A stretch of 64,000 nt of DNA from Maribellus comscasis (GCF_009762775.1 NZ_CP046401.1:4240001-4304000); one strand, 5' to 3'. Positions 16,889 to 26,020 are shown, counted from the stretch's first letter. Translations and numbers: made by a program. The notes: generated by a model from the letters alone, not told the origin.

Positions 16889-18865
16889 TTATTTCAACAT
16901 ATTTTGTCCGCCGGTAACGGGTACTGCCTGTCCTGTTTCGTATTCCTGATCGATAACATAAAAAATGGCTTTTGCCACATCTTCTGCGGTGCAACCACGT
17001 CCGGCAGGAACCTGTGCTTCATAAAACGCTTTAACATCGCCAATGGTTTTGGCCCCCGGCACTTTTCCTGCTTTTAAATATTGAACAAACAATCCATTTT
17101 CAGGGTCGCTCCACAGCGGGCCGTCAAAAAAGTTCCCCGGACAAATGGAATTTACTTTGATATTGAACGGCATCAATTCAAGTGCAAACGACTGTGTGAG
17201 GCCGATTCCTCCAAATTTTCCTCCGGCGTATGCAAAGTTTTTATTGCTGCCTTTTAAACCCGATTTTGAGTTGATTTGGATGATGTCCATATAAAATTCT
17301 GGTTTGTATTTGTGCTGGATTTTCATCACTTTTTGCGCGTATTTCGAACAAAGGAAATAACCTGTGTAATTTACTTTTGTCATTAGCTCGAAAGTAGCCT
17401 GATCCATTTCGTCCAAACTGCCCGCGCGTAAAATTCCGGCGTTGGAAATCATTACATCCAAACCGCCAAATTTAAGTACGGTTTCAATTATCAGATTTTC
17501 CACAGAAGCGCCATCGGAAACATTTGCTTTCACAAAAAAGGCTTTGTTTTTTGTCCCTTTTGCGTTGAGTTCCCCGGCAAATTCCTTTCCCTTCTCCTCA
17601 TTCAGGTCGGCAACAATAATGTTAGCCCCGTCATTGTGGAGAACCTGTGCAACGCCGGCACCAAATCCCTGTGCCGCGCCGGTAACAATTATAATCCGGT
17701 TTTCCAGCCGGCCTTGCGGTTTTCCTCCCAGCGAAACTTTTTTACGATAATTTTCTACTTCCCAGCTTTCAATAAAAGCAACCTGCTCGGGAGTCATCGG
17801 GTGCTGACCGCCAAAGTTTTCAGAGAGTTTACTGATTTGGCAGAAATCGTTTACGATGTCTTTTAAATATTCAACGGAAGCTGCTGAATCTTCCGCTGCA
17901 ATCACGCCTTCGTTTTGAATAAAAATGATTTTGGGCATCACGCCTCTGCGCGATTTAAATTCTTTGATTTTCGATTGTGCTTCTGAAATAATATTTTCCG
18001 AAGTCTCACTATTTTCAATAAAAAGATATTCCGCCATACAATACACCATTTGGTCGGGATTGAACGGACGGGAAAGTCCTTTTTCGAAAGTTTCTTTGTT
18101 TTCAATAAAACCGGAAACCCAGGAGCTGTTAAAAGCGGTGGCAACTTTTAATTTTTCTTCCGAAAGCAACATCCTTACAGCCGGCAGAACTTCTACCATT
18201 TTGTCGGACACAGCGATTTCTTTTTCCTCAGGAAATGCATCGAAAGTGCTTTTTAATTTTGATTCTATTCCTGCGTAAATGCCGTTGATTTCATCTATTG
18301 AATTGGCAGCCACAAATATTCCATGGTTTTGGATAAGCACAATTTTCGGGTCGCAGCTATATTTTTCGTTGTATTTTGCAATTTCGTCGGCTATTATTTT
18401 GAACAAAATGTATCCTGGATCAGAATAAGGAACATAAAGCACTTCTTCTCCAAAAATTTCCAGCGTTTTTTCTTTTGCCAGTTGGCTGCACATTAAGCCA
18501 TTTACCAAAGTCATGTGGGTGTGTACAACAAAACTGTAGCTAAATAAATTATGCAGCGAAGTTTCTACCGATGGGCGCAAGCCGGAATCCGGATTAACAC
18601 GCGCATTTAAAAGTGCATTTTTTACCTGTTCTTCGCGTGCGGCCGAATCTTCAGAAAATTGTTGTTTCGGAATGTCGTTTAATTTTTGACGATCAAGCAC
18701 ACAAAATCCATCTTCATCAATATTTCCGAGGTTGGTGCCGCTGGCTTTTATCCAAAGATTACTTTCATCTTTATAAGAAGTGTTTCCGCCCCCAGCAATT
18801 ACGTATCCCTTGTTTTGTCCGTAAAAGCGTGAAACGTCGATTAAATCTTTTATTTCCGGTTTCAT
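16889..18865 (-). CDS. Bifunctional class II aldolase / short-chain dehydrogenase
   Basis: A 658-residue fusion. Residues about 1-210 form a class II (fuculose-phosphate-type) aldolase: GGGNTSYKD phosphate loop, then SYSFVVHTHMTLVNGL with zinc-binding histidines and QNHGIFVAA. Residues about 385-658 form an SDR with TGAAQGFGAG cofactor loop, NAG at about 475, and a catalytic S...YxxxK set (INSKSGLKGS, YAGGK). The layout equals RhaEW-type enzymes, which cleave rhamnulose-1-phosphate and oxidise the lactaldehyde formed. No rhamnose isomerase or kinase lies nearby, so the sugar is unproven. It is second in the cluster, 70 bp after the PHP gene, with a stem-loop in that gap. Confidence 0.88.
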   Translation of the reverse strand: MKPEIKDLIDVSRFYGQNKGYVIAGGGNTSYKDESNLWIKASGTNLGNIDEDGFCVLDRQKLNDIPKQQFSEDSAAREEQVKNALLNARVNPDSGLRPSVETSLHNLFSYSFVVHTHMTLVNGLMCSQLAKEKTLEIFGEEVLYVPYSDPGYILFKIIADEIAKYNEKYSCDPKIVLIQNHGIFVAANSIDEINGIYAGIESKLKSTFDAFPEEKEIAVSDKMVEVLPAVRMLLSEEKLKVATAFNSSWVSGFIENKETFEKGLSRPFNPDQMVYCMAEYLFIENSETSENIISEAQSKIKEFKSRRGVMPKIIFIQNEGVIAAEDSAASVEYLKDIVNDFCQISKLSENFGGQHPMTPEQVAFIESWEVENYRKKVSLGGKPQGRLENRIIIVTGAAQGFGAGVAQVLHNDGANIIVADLNEEKGKEFAGELNAKGTKNKAFFVKANVSDGASVENLIIETVLKFGGLDVMISNAGILRAGSLDEMDQATFELMTKVNYTGYFLCSKYAQKVMKIQHKYKPEFYMDIIQINSKSGLKGSNKNFAYAGGKFGGIGLTQSFALELMPFNIKVNSICPGNFFDGPLWSDPENGLFVQYLKAGKVPGAKTIGDVKAFYEAQVPAGRGCTAEDVAKAIFYVIDQEYETGQAVPVTGGQNMLK

Positions 18866-18886
18866 GATTTTTGTTTTTACATTTAA

Positions 18887-18918
18887 AAACCTTGAAGATT
18901 TTTAAGCCTTCAAGGTTT
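18887..18918 (-). other. Intercistronic stem-loop between PHP and aldolase-SDR genes
   Basis: AAACCTTGAAG (18887-18897) and CTTCAAGGTTT (18908-18918) form a perfect 11-bp stem with a 10-nt loop. On the minus strand the stem ends in a short T run, so it could act as an attenuator, a partial terminator or an mRNA-stability element. ACCTTGAAGG palindromes may also be a dispersed repeat family. Confidence 0.7.
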
Positions 18919-18935
18919 AATCGAGTCTATTAGGT

Positions 18936-20177
18936 TTATTGAAAATAGGCAATTATTGCTTTTCCAAGTTCAATAAAATATTCTTTTTCTCCCGTTTTTG
19001 CTTTTTTCCCGTGAAGGTAACCTTCTTTTCCTTTCGCAATTAAATATTGATGAGCTGCAACCACTGCTGCGCCTTCGTAATTAATTGTTTTTAATTCGTC
19101 GTCGAGTTCAACACCGCCGCCGCCACTCAATTTTATCGGGTCGAGTTTGGGCGTGTTGTGTTCGCTTCCAAAGGTGATTACAAAACCGTTTTCATTAAAG
19201 AATTTTACAAAGTTTTTAAATATATCGTAGTTGTTTCTTGCCGGAATAAGTTCAATGGAATAAACATCATTTTTTAGTAATTCCTGAAGTAGCTTTTCTT
19301 TATCGGCTTCGTAATCGGTAAAGTTTCCATTTCCAAAGTCGAGTAAAACCGGATAACACGGAATTCCACCAGCGTCGATAATAATTTCTTTTACTTCTTC
19401 TAAAGAAAGAAACGCTTTCGGATCTTCAGGGACAAAAGCCGCACCTCCCGATTTTAGGAGGACTCCGCGAATTTCATTTTCCAAGCCGGCAAAATCGTCA
19501 ATGGCCGACTTTATTGTTTTCCCCTGAAAAATGGCATTTAAAAGTGCAGCGCGCCCAAGGTCTGTTTCTTCTTTTTCAAAAACTGCAATCCGAATGGCCT
19601 GCGCAATGTGCCGTTCGCGAAACAGGTTTTTTGCCAGTCGCTGTTGCACTTCTGCCGCATCAAACTGAATGTCAATTTCATTTTCAGCAAAAAAAGCATT
19701 TAGTTTTTCCACCATATCATATGTCTGGCGGTTGCTTTCTTCCTGCAGATCTTTTACTTTTTTCAATGAGGATTCACTCATTTTTGCAGGTTGCCGTAAC
19801 CCTTTTCCACTAAAATAAGTACGCCCCGGGTTGTTGGGATCATTCACCCGCACACCGGCTTCCTGTAAATCATTTTGCAGTGCCATAAATTCGATGTTGA
19901 ACAGTGGAAAGATTTTATATTTTTCTGCCTGTTCAGCAAATTCGTTATACCCATCAGTGGTATAAAAATCGTTTATCCCCAAAACAGAAACACCTTCATT
20001 TTTTGCCAGATGAAAGGGCTGTTCAATTTCAGAAAAAGCGCTGAATGAGTGTGGCGTATGGATATGCCCGTTGATTTCGGGAACTGGTTTCTGCGGTTGT
20101 GTTTTATACCAGCTTATCAGTTCTTCCTGCTCTGGGAAAGTGGTAAAACTACTTTTGTTTAATTTCATTTTTATCAA
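18936..20177 (-). CDS. PHP-domain metal-dependent hydrolase
   Basis: A 413-residue protein with PHP (polymerase and histidinol phosphatase) features. The first metal motif is intact (NGHIHTPHSFSAF, about residues 37-49) and a late motif GSEHNTP (about 338) resembles the SDxH block. The second motif reads LGINDFYTTDG, where the usual His of TDH is Phe, so the metal site is unusual. A roughly 130-residue helical insertion (about 125-255) separates the halves. PHP proteins hydrolyse phosphate esters. It is the first gene of the cluster, so a sugar-phosphate phosphatase or phosphoesterase role is inferred. The start may be ATG 20177 or 20168 (MKLNKSS). Confidence 0.75.
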   Translation of the reverse strand: MIKMKLNKSSFTTFPEQEELISWYKTQPQKPVPEINGHIHTPHSFSAFSEIEQPFHLAKNEGVSVLGINDFYTTDGYNEFAEQAEKYKIFPLFNIEFMALQNDLQEAGVRVNDPNNPGRTYFSGKGLRQPAKMSESSLKKVKDLQEESNRQTYDMVEKLNAFFAENEIDIQFDAAEVQQRLAKNLFRERHIAQAIRIAVFEKEETDLGRAALLNAIFQGKTIKSAIDDFAGLENEIRGVLLKSGGAAFVPEDPKAFLSLEEVKEIIIDAGGIPCYPVLLDFGNGNFTDYEADKEKLLQELLKNDVYSIELIPARNNYDIFKNFVKFFNENGFVITFGSEHNTPKLDPIKLSGGGGVELDDELKTINYEGAAVVAAHQYLIAKGKEGYLHGKKAKTGEKEYFIELGKAIIAYFQ

Positions 20178-20244
20178 TTTAATCCAGTTGCAAAATAAAA
20201 AAAGTGAAATAATTCTGTTGTCCTTTGGTATCCTGTTATAAAAT

Positions 20245-20272
20245 AAAAAACTGACCCAAAGGTCAGTTTTTT
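20245..20272. terminator. Bidirectional rho-independent terminator
   Basis: AAAAAACTGACC (20245-20256), loop CAAA, and GGTCAGTTTTTT (20261-20272) form a perfect 12-bp stem bounded by A and T runs. It follows the small lipoprotein gene on the minus strand and insulates the downstream PHP cluster. Confidence 0.9.
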
Positions 20273-20275
20273 ATT

Positions 20276-20623
20276 TTATTTTTGAATAATCTTAATTGTA
20301 TCCTGTTCAATAGTTATAATAAATTTTCTGTTCAAAGCACCTCCATTTGTATAATAACCAAAAGATTTTTGTCGTTCAACATCTCCTTGTTTTATAAGCT
20401 CAATAATATATGCTCCATCAGATTGGTCCATCTCATCAAAAAGAATTTTTCCTTTTAGAACTTTATTGGGTTTAACATTTGTGAGAAGGAACGGCTTATC
20501 CGCATTTGAGAAAATTTTAATGGTATCGTAACTGATAGGAGAGTTATTTATAATTTTTAATTTCGGCTCCTTTGAAACACAGCCAAATAGAATAAGTGAG
20601 ATAAAAAAAATAAGCTTCTTCAT
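20276..20623 (-). CDS. Small lipoprotein of unknown function
   Basis: Not recognised. The start at 20623 gives 115 residues with a lipoprotein signal (MKKLIFFISLILFGC). An in-frame ATG at 20686 would add 21 unlikely residues overlapping the upstream gene. The mature part is a small beta-rich domain (LKIINNSPISYDTIKIF, then KGKILFDEMDQSDGAYIIELI and KFIITIEQDTIKII). It begins 7 bp after the stop of the DUF6973-like lipoprotein, so the two are almost surely co-transcribed, and it is followed by a strong terminator. Its size and position would suit a partner or protective protein, but nothing in the sequence proves that. Confidence 0.7.
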   Translation of the reverse strand: MKKLIFFISLILFGCVSKEPKLKIINNSPISYDTIKIFSNADKPFLLTNVKPNKVLKGKILFDEMDQSDGAYIIELIKQGDVERQKSFGYYTNGGALNRKFIITIEQDTIKIIQK

Positions 20624-20630
20624 AAAACTG

Positions 20631-21851
20631 TTATTGATTGGTTGGTGTAAGTTGTGATCTATTTGTGGCTTTGCCATCTGGAGCAAGGTTGCTCAAATAT
20701 CTCAATTCTCCATTATTTAAAGCATCTAATATGCAAGATTCTAGAGAAGAGTAATGTCCTCTGAAATATTTATATTTCTCTCGACCAACTTCATTGTTAA
20801 ATAAATCCATCTCTTTTTCTTTATAGCTGAAATGATAAGTTGATGGTTTATTTTCATGGGCGGTTGTTAAACTCTCTGCTAATTCATATCCAAGATCTAT
20901 CCTATTTAATGCATTCCAGTATGCATGTCTAAATGCATCTCCTTTACCGTTGTATAACGAATTTGGGAAAAGATTTTCTGCTTCCCATGTTGCAAATTGT
21001 GCATTAGCTAGGTAACTTAATTGATCTATTCTTGCCATATTGTCAAATATTTCTTGCTCTGACGTGGACATTTGAGATTTATAGTCTTGCTCAAAAGCAT
21101 AAAAAACATCACAATCAATCCCAATCGAATTGGCAAAGTTACAATCTAAATTGTCAGCTTCAATTTCTTCTGTAATTGTTTCATTTGTTGTCCCAGAACT
21201 GCTACTTCCACCGCCACCGCCTGAATTATTCGAGTCTTCCGGGACAGGATAACAGTATAAGACACCAACAATTCTTCCGGTTAAATCTTCAACCAATACT
21301 AAACAATTATAACTACTGGCAGATTTAAGATAGTTTTCTTCAATTTTTTCAACGGAAACTACTTCGTCACTGTTGTTTATTTGCAAAATTGTGCCTTCGA
21401 AATTTTTATATCGGTTGTTATAATTAATTTTTTGTACGTCCTGTAGTTTTTCCTTATCCATGTATGATATATAAAATTCAAGTAACGATGAATAAATACC
21501 ATTTTTGTTTAGAAATATTATTCGGCTTTCAATATTCAACTTTTCATTTCCATCGATTTGCAATTTAAAATTATTTTTAAATTTAATTGGCACTTCTACT
21601 AATAACAGACTATCCAAATCATTAACCACTGTTTTTCCCCATTTCAGTTTATCTGCTGACTCAAGCAATTTAAATTTATTTTTCTCAGGATTACTTTCAA
21701 ACCACGCCTGAGCTTCCTCAATGATTTCTTTATCATTTTGTAATGCCGATTTCAATAAAACATCTTCTTCAATTTGAAATTCATCCTCATGACAAGAGTT
21801 AATAAACAGCATAAAAACTGATAGTAGAAATAAAAGTGTTGATTTTTTCAT
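20631..21851 (-). CDS. Lipoprotein with DUF6973-like C-terminal domain
   Basis: A 406-residue lipoprotein; the signal MKKSTLLFLL ends in NSC at about residue 19, so ATG 21851 is chosen although the frame stays open for 60 more codons upstream. Residues about 20-190 form a mixed domain opening with a helix containing AQAWFESNPEK. A Gly/Ser linker (SGGGGGSSSSG) follows at about 205-215. The C-terminal domain carries invariant-looking polar motifs GKGDAFRHAYWNA, AHE and MDLFNNEVGR, which match DUF6973, a Bacteroidota family of unknown function. The His/Asp/Glu/Asn spacing suggests a metal- or substrate-binding site. Linker plus terminal domain resembles polymorphic secreted effectors, an inference only. 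Confidence 0.75.
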   Translation of the reverse strand: MKKSTLLFLLSVFMLFINSCHEDEFQIEEDVLLKSALQNDKEIIEEAQAWFESNPEKNKFKLLESADKLKWGKTVVNDLDSLLLVEVPIKFKNNFKLQIDGNEKLNIESRIIFLNKNGIYSSLLEFYISYMDKEKLQDVQKINYNNRYKNFEGTILQINNSDEVVSVEKIEENYLKSASSYNCLVLVEDLTGRIVGVLYCYPVPEDSNNSGGGGGSSSSGTTNETITEEIEADNLDCNFANSIGIDCDVFYAFEQDYKSQMSTSEQEIFDNMARIDQLSYLANAQFATWEAENLFPNSLYNGKGDAFRHAYWNALNRIDLGYELAESLTTAHENKPSTYHFSYKEKEMDLFNNEVGREKYKYFRGHYSSLESCILDALNNGELRYLSNLAPDGKATNRSQLTPTNQ

Positions 21852-22154
21852 AGTTTTACAAAGTTTTGTGGGATTAGGAGTTGCACCTCTTTCTCCCGGT
21901 TTATAAAAACAAATATTTGGGCCGGAGGAAACTCCGGTCTTTTTTGTGTCTGATTTTGTCTGGGTTTCATAAAATAGTACTGAAACGAGGTTTTTTAGTT
22001 TTATGTGAAAGTAAGGATAATTATTTATCAAAACAATTTTTTAGATAATTTCTTGGGGGGGGTAATTTAGAGCGTTTTTAAATTGATTTTTTCAAAAAGA
22101 ACTTCTATTAAATTAAATTGTTAATCAAACTAAATCATTTAAAAATTGAAGGAA
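21852..22154. other. Intergenic region with tRNA-end-like relic and hairpin
   Basis: Divergent gap of about 300 bp. On the plus strand 21867-21898 resembles the T-arm/acceptor end of a tRNA (GAGTTGCACCTC, then TCTCCC), but no complete cloverleaf can be folded. A hairpin with T run follows at 21920-21946. The rest is AT-rich, with a run of eight G at about 22053. No -7 box matching TAnnTTTG was found for either flanking gene. Confidence 0.35.
21920..21946 (+). terminator. Rho-independent terminator-like hairpin
   Basis: GGCCGGAG, loop GAAA, CTCCGGTC and a T run at 21940-21945 form a good plus-strand terminator. No plus-strand gene precedes it, so it looks like the leftover terminator of a lost RNA gene, or it sits as a structured leader on the minus strand ahead of the lipoprotein gene. 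Confidence 0.6.
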
Positions 22155-22532
22155 ATGAGCAAAACAATACTTATGACTGCCTCCTTGTTAATGGCACTGG
22201 CTGTTGGCATTGGTGCTTTTGGGGCACACGGATTAAAATCACACTTATCTGATGAAATGTTACAAACATACAAAACCGGGGTTGAGTATCATTTTTACCA
22301 TGCCTTGGGATTATTGCTTGTTGGTGTGTTATCAATCTCAATGCCTTCGGTATATTTAAAATGGTCAGCTATTTTATTAACTGCCGGAATTGTTTTGTTT
22401 TCAGGAAGTTTGTATGTTCTCGTAGTTTCGGGAATAAAAGCTTTAGGTGCCATAACTCCGCTGGGCGGTTTGAGTTTTATCGCCGGATGGATTTTGTTAT
22501 TTGTTGGCGTTTGGAGGAAATTTCCGATGTAA
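22155..22532 (+). CDS. DUF423 (YgdD/TMEM256-like) membrane protein
   Basis: A 125-residue inner-membrane protein with four hydrophobic helices. The family signature is clear: ALAVGIGAFGAHGLKS, then TYKTGVEYHFYHALGLLLVG and SGIKALGAITPLGGLSFIAGW. ATG 22155 is preferred over the TTG at 22146. DUF423 proteins occur from bacteria to animals, and their function is unknown. It precedes the M23 peptidase gene by about 106 bp on the same strand. Confidence 0.9.
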   Translation: MSKTILMTASLLMALAVGIGAFGAHGLKSHLSDEMLQTYKTGVEYHFYHALGLLLVGVLSISMPSVYLKWSAILLTAGIVLFSGSLYVLVVSGIKALGAITPLGGLSFIAGWILLFVGVWRKFPM

Positions 22533-22638
22533 ATTGTTAATTAATGCTTCGCAAATAAACGGTTAGTGTTTACAAAAAGTTGTTAAGAAAAAATTACAGA
22601 ATTCTTTTTTTAATTAGTATTGCGGGAAATTGGAGTTT

Positions 22639-23427
22639 ATGTCCGGAAAATACCTTTTACCGCTATGCTTATTTGTTTTGAGCTTTGTACAAGTGCGCGC
22701 CCAGTATGTAAATACGGATTCTTTAATTGTTGTCCCTGGATATCTTTCAGCAGTAACGATTTTTCAGTTTGATTCTATTCAAAAACAAAAGACCGACACT
22801 AATCAATCTTATTTTGCTGAATTTGATGTTCCCGGTGAAGGCAGAAAAATAATCAGTCGTTTTGGGCCGCGTTCGGGTAGAATGCATTACGGAACCGATA
22901 TAAAAATGCAAAAAGGCGATACCATTTATGCAGCATGCGGCGGCGTTGTTTCCCGTTCCAGTTACTATTATGGTTTTGGAAATTTGGTCGTGCTTCAGCA
23001 CAAAAATAATTTGGAAACTTATTATGGACATCTGTCTGAATTTTTAGTGGAAAAACATTCGTGGGTGAATAAAGGCGAAGCCATTGGACTGGCAGGCTCA
23101 ACAGGAAGAGCAACTACAAGTCATTTACATTTTGAGATACACGAGAACGGACGTGTATTTGACTCTGAACTGGTGTTTGACTACGAGAATCAGAAAGTGA
23201 GAGATGATGCTTGTCATACCAAAACTTTGGCGGCCCTGCACAAGGAATTAAAACCTAAAGGATATTCAAACAGTGTTGCAGTACCTGAGTATTATAAAGT
23301 TTGCTCAGGCGATTCGCTTTGGGTGATTTCCCGAAAGTTTAAAACTTCAATCAAAGAAATTTGTCGTTTAAATCAGCTCACTGAAAATTCTGTGCTTCAG
23401 ATTGGGCAGCCTTTGCGGTTGTACTAA
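22639..23427 (+). CDS. Exported M23 peptidase with C-terminal LysM domain
   Basis: A 262-residue murein hydrolase-like protein. ATG 22639 begins a signal peptide (MSGKYLLPLCLFVLSFVQVRAQ); a TTG at 22630 is less likely. The M23 lysostaphin-type domain (about 70-190) keeps its zinc motifs: MHYGTDI (HxxxD) and SHLHFEIH (HxH). A LysM peptidoglycan-binding repeat closes the protein (about 217-262, YKVCSGDSLWVISRKFKTS). It should cut peptide cross-links in the cell wall or, as in EnvC/NlpD-type proteins, activate amidases; the intact metal ligands favour activity. Two hairpins lie downstream, and the second is a good terminator. Confidence 0.93.
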   Translation: MSGKYLLPLCLFVLSFVQVRAQYVNTDSLIVVPGYLSAVTIFQFDSIQKQKTDTNQSYFAEFDVPGEGRKIISRFGPRSGRMHYGTDIKMQKGDTIYAACGGVVSRSSYYYGFGNLVVLQHKNNLETYYGHLSEFLVEKHSWVNKGEAIGLAGSTGRATTSHLHFEIHENGRVFDSELVFDYENQKVRDDACHTKTLAALHKELKPKGYSNSVAVPEYYKVCSGDSLWVISRKFKTSIKEICRLNQLTENSVLQIGQPLRLY

Positions 23428-23432
23428 CAAAA

Positions 23433-23458
23433 AATCCGACCTTTTTCAAAGTCGGATT
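23433..23458 (+). terminator. Hairpin after the M23 gene
   Basis: AATCCGAC (23433-23440) pairs with GTCGGATT (23451-23458) over a 10-nt loop. The T run is weak, so it may be an mRNA-end stabiliser rather than the main terminator. Confidence 0.55.
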
Positions 23459-23486
23459 AAGATTACTTTTGGCAAAGTAGTATAAG

Positions 23487-23537
23487 CGGGGAATTCTGAA
23501 CTTCCTTTTTTACTTAAAATTCCCCGTTATTTTTTTA
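23487..23537 (+). terminator. Terminator overlapping the convergent E1 stop codon
   Basis: CGGGGAATT (23487-23495) and AATTCCCCG (23518-23526) form a 9-bp stem followed by TTATTTTTTT. It should stop the M23 transcript and overlaps the last codons of the minus-strand E1 gene. Confidence 0.65.
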
Positions 23538-26003
23538 GATTCCTTTTGCATTTCTGTCAAGCTGTTCTTCTTCCGTAAAGTCATTTTCAGGTGTATATCC
23601 CGGAATTGGAAGAATACGTTCGTGGATGGCATCAATAATCCACTCGGGTTGCGGGAAGAAGTAGTCTTCCAGTTCGTGTGCCGGTGTAATCCAGTTACGC
23701 GAACCAACAACAACTGGTGGAGCATCTAAATAATCAAATGCCAGTTCTGTAATATTTGAGGCCAAATCGCGCAGGAATGAACCGCGTCCGGAAGCATCGC
23801 CCGAAATTACAATTCTTCCTGTTTTTTTGATGGATTCAATCACCAGATCGTAATTAAATGGCACCAGTGAGCGGGCATCAATTACCTCAGCTGAAAGATT
23901 GTATTTTTCCTCAAGTGTTTTAGCCGCATCCAGAGCGCGGTACAAAGTTGCCCCAATGGTTAAAATGGTAACATCGCTTCCTTCTTTTTTGATATCCGGT
24001 TCGCCCATTGGAATTTCATAATAACCTTCCGGTACACCACCTTCGTGGAATTGTTCGCCAATATCGTAAATACGTTGGCTTTCAAAGAAAACCACTGGGT
24101 CAGTTCCCTGAAGTGCGCTGGTCATTAACCCTTTTGCATCGTAAGGCGTAACCGGGAAAACGACTTTTAATCCGGGAATATGAGCAGCCAGCGCTGTCCA
24201 GTCTTGCGAGTGTTGTGCCCCATATTTTGAGCCAACAGAAACGCGAATTACAACCGGCATTTTAAGTACATTTCCACTCATGGCCTGCCATTTTGGAAGT
24301 TGGTTAAAAACCTCGTCGCCGGCACGACCCAAAAAGTCGCAATACATAATTTCAGGAATTACACGGCCTCCGCACATAGCATAACCAATGGCGGTTCCCA
24401 CAATCGATGCTTCAGAAATAGGAGAGTTAAACAATCGGTGGTAAGGCAGTGCTTCTGTTAGCCCGCGGTAAACAGCAAATGCGCCACCCCAGTCACGGTT
24501 TTCTTCTCCGTAGGCAATTAAAGTTGGATCTTTATAAAAACGGTCAACGATTGCTTCGAAAATTCCATCGCGTAATCCGTAGGTTTTTATTTTTGAATGA
24601 GGTTTTCCGTTTTTATCAAACATAAACCGTTCTTTTTTTGCCAGTTGCTGAACACGTGGATTTTCTTCCATCGGGTGATTTACTTCCACCGGACGCTCTT
24701 CCATTTTATCCAGGCTTTGGTTGCTGAACATCATATCGCCAATCAAATTTGGATATTTTTTCATATCCATGTGTGGCGAAACTTCGTCGTCGATAGCCAG
24801 TTTGAGCGAACTTGTAATAATTTCTACAGTTTCATTTTTAATGGCTTCCAATTCTTCTTGTGTGGCAATGCCGGCTTTTGCCAGTTCGCTGCCAAACCAA
24901 ACAATCGAATCCTGTTTTTCCCAGGCTTCCACTTCTTCTTTTGACCGGTACGAAGAGGCATCGGAAGGAGAGTGCCCGCTGTAACGATAGGTAAGAACGT
25001 CAAGTAAGACCGGGCCGCGTTTCTCTTCAATGATTTTTCTTTTACGTTTGTAGGCGTCGATTACTGCCAACGGATTGTAACCGTCAACGCGTTCGGCATG
25101 CATTTGATCTTTGTTTAATCCGGCACCAATTCTGGCTGCAATTTCATAACCCATGGTTTCTCCGCAGGTTTGTCCGCCCATTCCGTATTGGTTATTCATA
25201 ATATTGACAACCAGGGGAAGTCCGCCTTTCATATCGCCTTCCCACAGTTCAGAGAATTGGTCCATGGTGGCAAAAGTTAATCCTTCCCAAACCGGACCGC
25301 AAGCCATGGATGCGTCGCCAATGTTGGCGACAACAATCCCTTTTTTGCGATTCACTTTTTTGTACAAAGCTGCACCCACTGAGATATCGCCGGAACCACC
25401 AACAATAGCGTTGTTCGGATAAACTCCAAACGGAGTGAAGAACGCGTGCATCGAACCACCCAGTCCTTTGTTGAATCCGGTTTCGCGGGCAAAAATTTCA
25501 GCCAGTGTTCCGTAAATCAGGAATTTAATAGCTAACTCTTTTGTGGAGCCCTTGTGGCCCGCTTTTACCGGAGCCAGAGTTTTTCCATCGAAATGGGTTT
25601 CCATTATTTCTTCCAGTGTTTTGTCATCCAATTTTGAAATAGCAGACAAACCTTTTGCTAAAATTTCACCGTGGCTGCGGTGTGAACCAAAGATAAAATC
25701 ATCAACATCTAAAGTGTAAGCCATTCCAACAGCAGCAGCTTCCTGCCCGATGGAAAGGTGAGCTGGTCCCGGATGATTGTATGGAATCTCGTTGTATTCT
25801 CCGCGGGTTTTTATCAGGTTTAACATGGTTTCAAATTCGCGAATAACAACCATGTCATGAAATATGCGGATAAAATCTTCTTTTGAAAAATTTTCTTTTT
25901 CTTCTTCAATCGTTTTTTCGTACTGATTGATTGGAATTGGTTTGAATTCCAGTTGGCGAGGTTTTCTGACCTCTTCAGGATTTATAAATTGTACTTTTGG
26001 CAT
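23535..26003 (-). CDS. 2-oxoacid dehydrogenase E1, alpha and beta fused
   Basis: An 822-residue thiamine-diphosphate enzyme that decarboxylates a 2-oxoacid and acylates the lipoyl arm of E2. The alpha part (about 40-430) shows [13 protein letters not shown] and the ThDP/Mg motif GDASMACGP...NNQYGMGG. The beta part (about 470-810) shows [30 protein letters not shown] and the transketolase C-terminal domain. In many bacteria these are two genes; here they are fused. It lies 17 bp after the E2 gene and is co-transcribed with it. No lipoamide dehydrogenase (E3) is adjacent. Pyruvate, acetoin or branched-chain oxoacids are all possible substrates; the sequence does not settle it. Confidence 0.9.
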   Translation of the reverse strand: MPKVQFINPEEVRKPRQLEFKPIPINQYEKTIEEEKENFSKEDFIRIFHDMVVIREFETMLNLIKTRGEYNEIPYNHPGPAHLSIGQEAAAVGMAYTLDVDDFIFGSHRSHGEILAKGLSAISKLDDKTLEEIMETHFDGKTLAPVKAGHKGSTKELAIKFLIYGTLAEIFARETGFNKGLGGSMHAFFTPFGVYPNNAIVGGSGDISVGAALYKKVNRKKGIVVANIGDASMACGPVWEGLTFATMDQFSELWEGDMKGGLPLVVNIMNNQYGMGGQTCGETMGYEIAARIGAGLNKDQMHAERVDGYNPLAVIDAYKRKRKIIEEKRGPVLLDVLTYRYSGHSPSDASSYRSKEEVEAWEKQDSIVWFGSELAKAGIATQEELEAIKNETVEIITSSLKLAIDDEVSPHMDMKKYPNLIGDMMFSNQSLDKMEERPVEVNHPMEENPRVQQLAKKERFMFDKNGKPHSKIKTYGLRDGIFEAIVDRFYKDPTLIAYGEENRDWGGAFAVYRGLTEALPYHRLFNSPISEASIVGTAIGYAMCGGRVIPEIMYCDFLGRAGDEVFNQLPKWQAMSGNVLKMPVVIRVSVGSKYGAQHSQDWTALAAHIPGLKVVFPVTPYDAKGLMTSALQGTDPVVFFESQRIYDIGEQFHEGGVPEGYYEIPMGEPDIKKEGSDVTILTIGATLYRALDAAKTLEEKYNLSAEVIDARSLVPFNYDLVIESIKKTGRIVISGDASGRGSFLRDLASNITELAFDYLDAPPVVVGSRNWITPAHELEDYFFPQPEWIIDAIHERILPIPGYTPENDFTEEEQLDRNAKGI

Positions 26004-26020
26004 CGTATTAAGTTTAATGT

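Noticed and set aside
21860..21900. Intact tRNA gene
   Set aside because: Only T-arm and acceptor-like pieces are visible; no anticodon or D arm can be placed.
21852..22031. N-terminal extension of the DUF6973-like lipoprotein by 60 codons
   Set aside because: The lipoprotein signal begins at 21851; the upstream codons read through a hairpin and tRNA-like stretch and look non-coding.
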